DNA of 64,000 bases, from NCBI RefSeq assembly GCF_001654925.1, contig NZ_LXER01000023.1, positions 82,111-146,110 of the forward strand, read 5' to 3'. A program made the position numbers and the translations under genes. The notes beneath the pieces are model-generated. The model had not been told where the DNA came from, did not search any database, and saw only the letters and a program-made list of their open reading frames with translations. The DNA comes from Buttiauxella brennerae ATCC 51605. GTDB lineage: Bacteria > Pseudomonadota > Gammaproteobacteria > Enterobacterales > Enterobacteriaceae. Shown here one piece after another: positions 63,981-64,000 of the stretch; position 1 is the stretch's first letter; every line of letters starts with the position of its first letter.

Positions 63981-64000
63981 ATTAAAAAGTCGCTGAGTTT

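Overview
The window is a typical enterobacterial chromosome segment, almost entirely colinear with the mutS-rpoS-cys-eno-relA-barA-csrB-sdaCB-gcvA-csdA-mltA stretch of Escherichia coli. Protein sequences are E. coli-like over nearly their whole length, several starts can be placed by that similarity, and csrB, gcvB and tRNA-fMet sit in their usual places. Gene content differs from E. coli K-12 at many junctions, so this is another genus of Enterobacteriaceae. A Buttiauxella- or Kluyvera-like organism is possible, but I cannot fix the genus.

Layout. 1-2050: a minus-strand zinc-type ABC uptake operon (sORF, ATPase, permease, partial binding protein) behind a near-perfect Zur box. 2155-6150: mltB, then mutS. 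6177-16384: minus-strand run rpoS, nlpD, pcm, surE, truD, ispF, ispD, ftsB, ygbE, cysC, cysN, cysD. 16655-22128: iap, then cysH-cysI-cysJ, with no CRISPR-Cas locus between iap and cysH. 22444-23506: queD and queE. 23846-26138: a yjiH-yjiG-M20 peptidase operon. 26187-33710: adhP, eno, pyrG, mazG and relA, with no mazEF. 33822-37956: rlmD and barA, divergent. 38035-43374: gudP-gudX-gudD-garK for glucarate use. 43737-46535: yqcA, truC, yqcC, the CsrB RNA and syd. 46604-52119: queF, ppnN, sdaC and sdaB. 52301-55781: kduI and kdgT around a KdgR box, then a PLP aminotransferase. 55945-63671: xni, rlmM, ygdD, gcvA, the GcvB RNA, ygdI, csdA, csdE, tcdA and mltA. 63904-63980: initiator tRNA.

Functional links. 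BarA is the sensor kinase that acts through UvrY to drive csrB, and csrB here has two tandem UvrY-type inverted repeats. cysDNC, cysJIH and iap form the classic sulfate assimilation neighbourhood. gudPXD plus garK give a compact route from glucarate towards 2-phosphoglycerate, the substrate of the enolase also encoded here. sdaC and sdaB import and deaminate serine. kdgT and kduI handle pectin breakdown products. queD, queE and queF are three enzymes of queuosine precursor synthesis.

Intergenic spaces carry REP-like palindromes, one near-full and three shortened ERIC-like elements, and a large CCCTC/GAGGG palindrome in two copies. I see no insertion sequence, prophage or CRISPR array. The items that look least described are the 37-residue membrane ORF coupled to the zinc ABC ATPase, the 21-bp palindrome beside its Zur box, the 15-codon ORF coupled to surE, and the paired UvrY sites.
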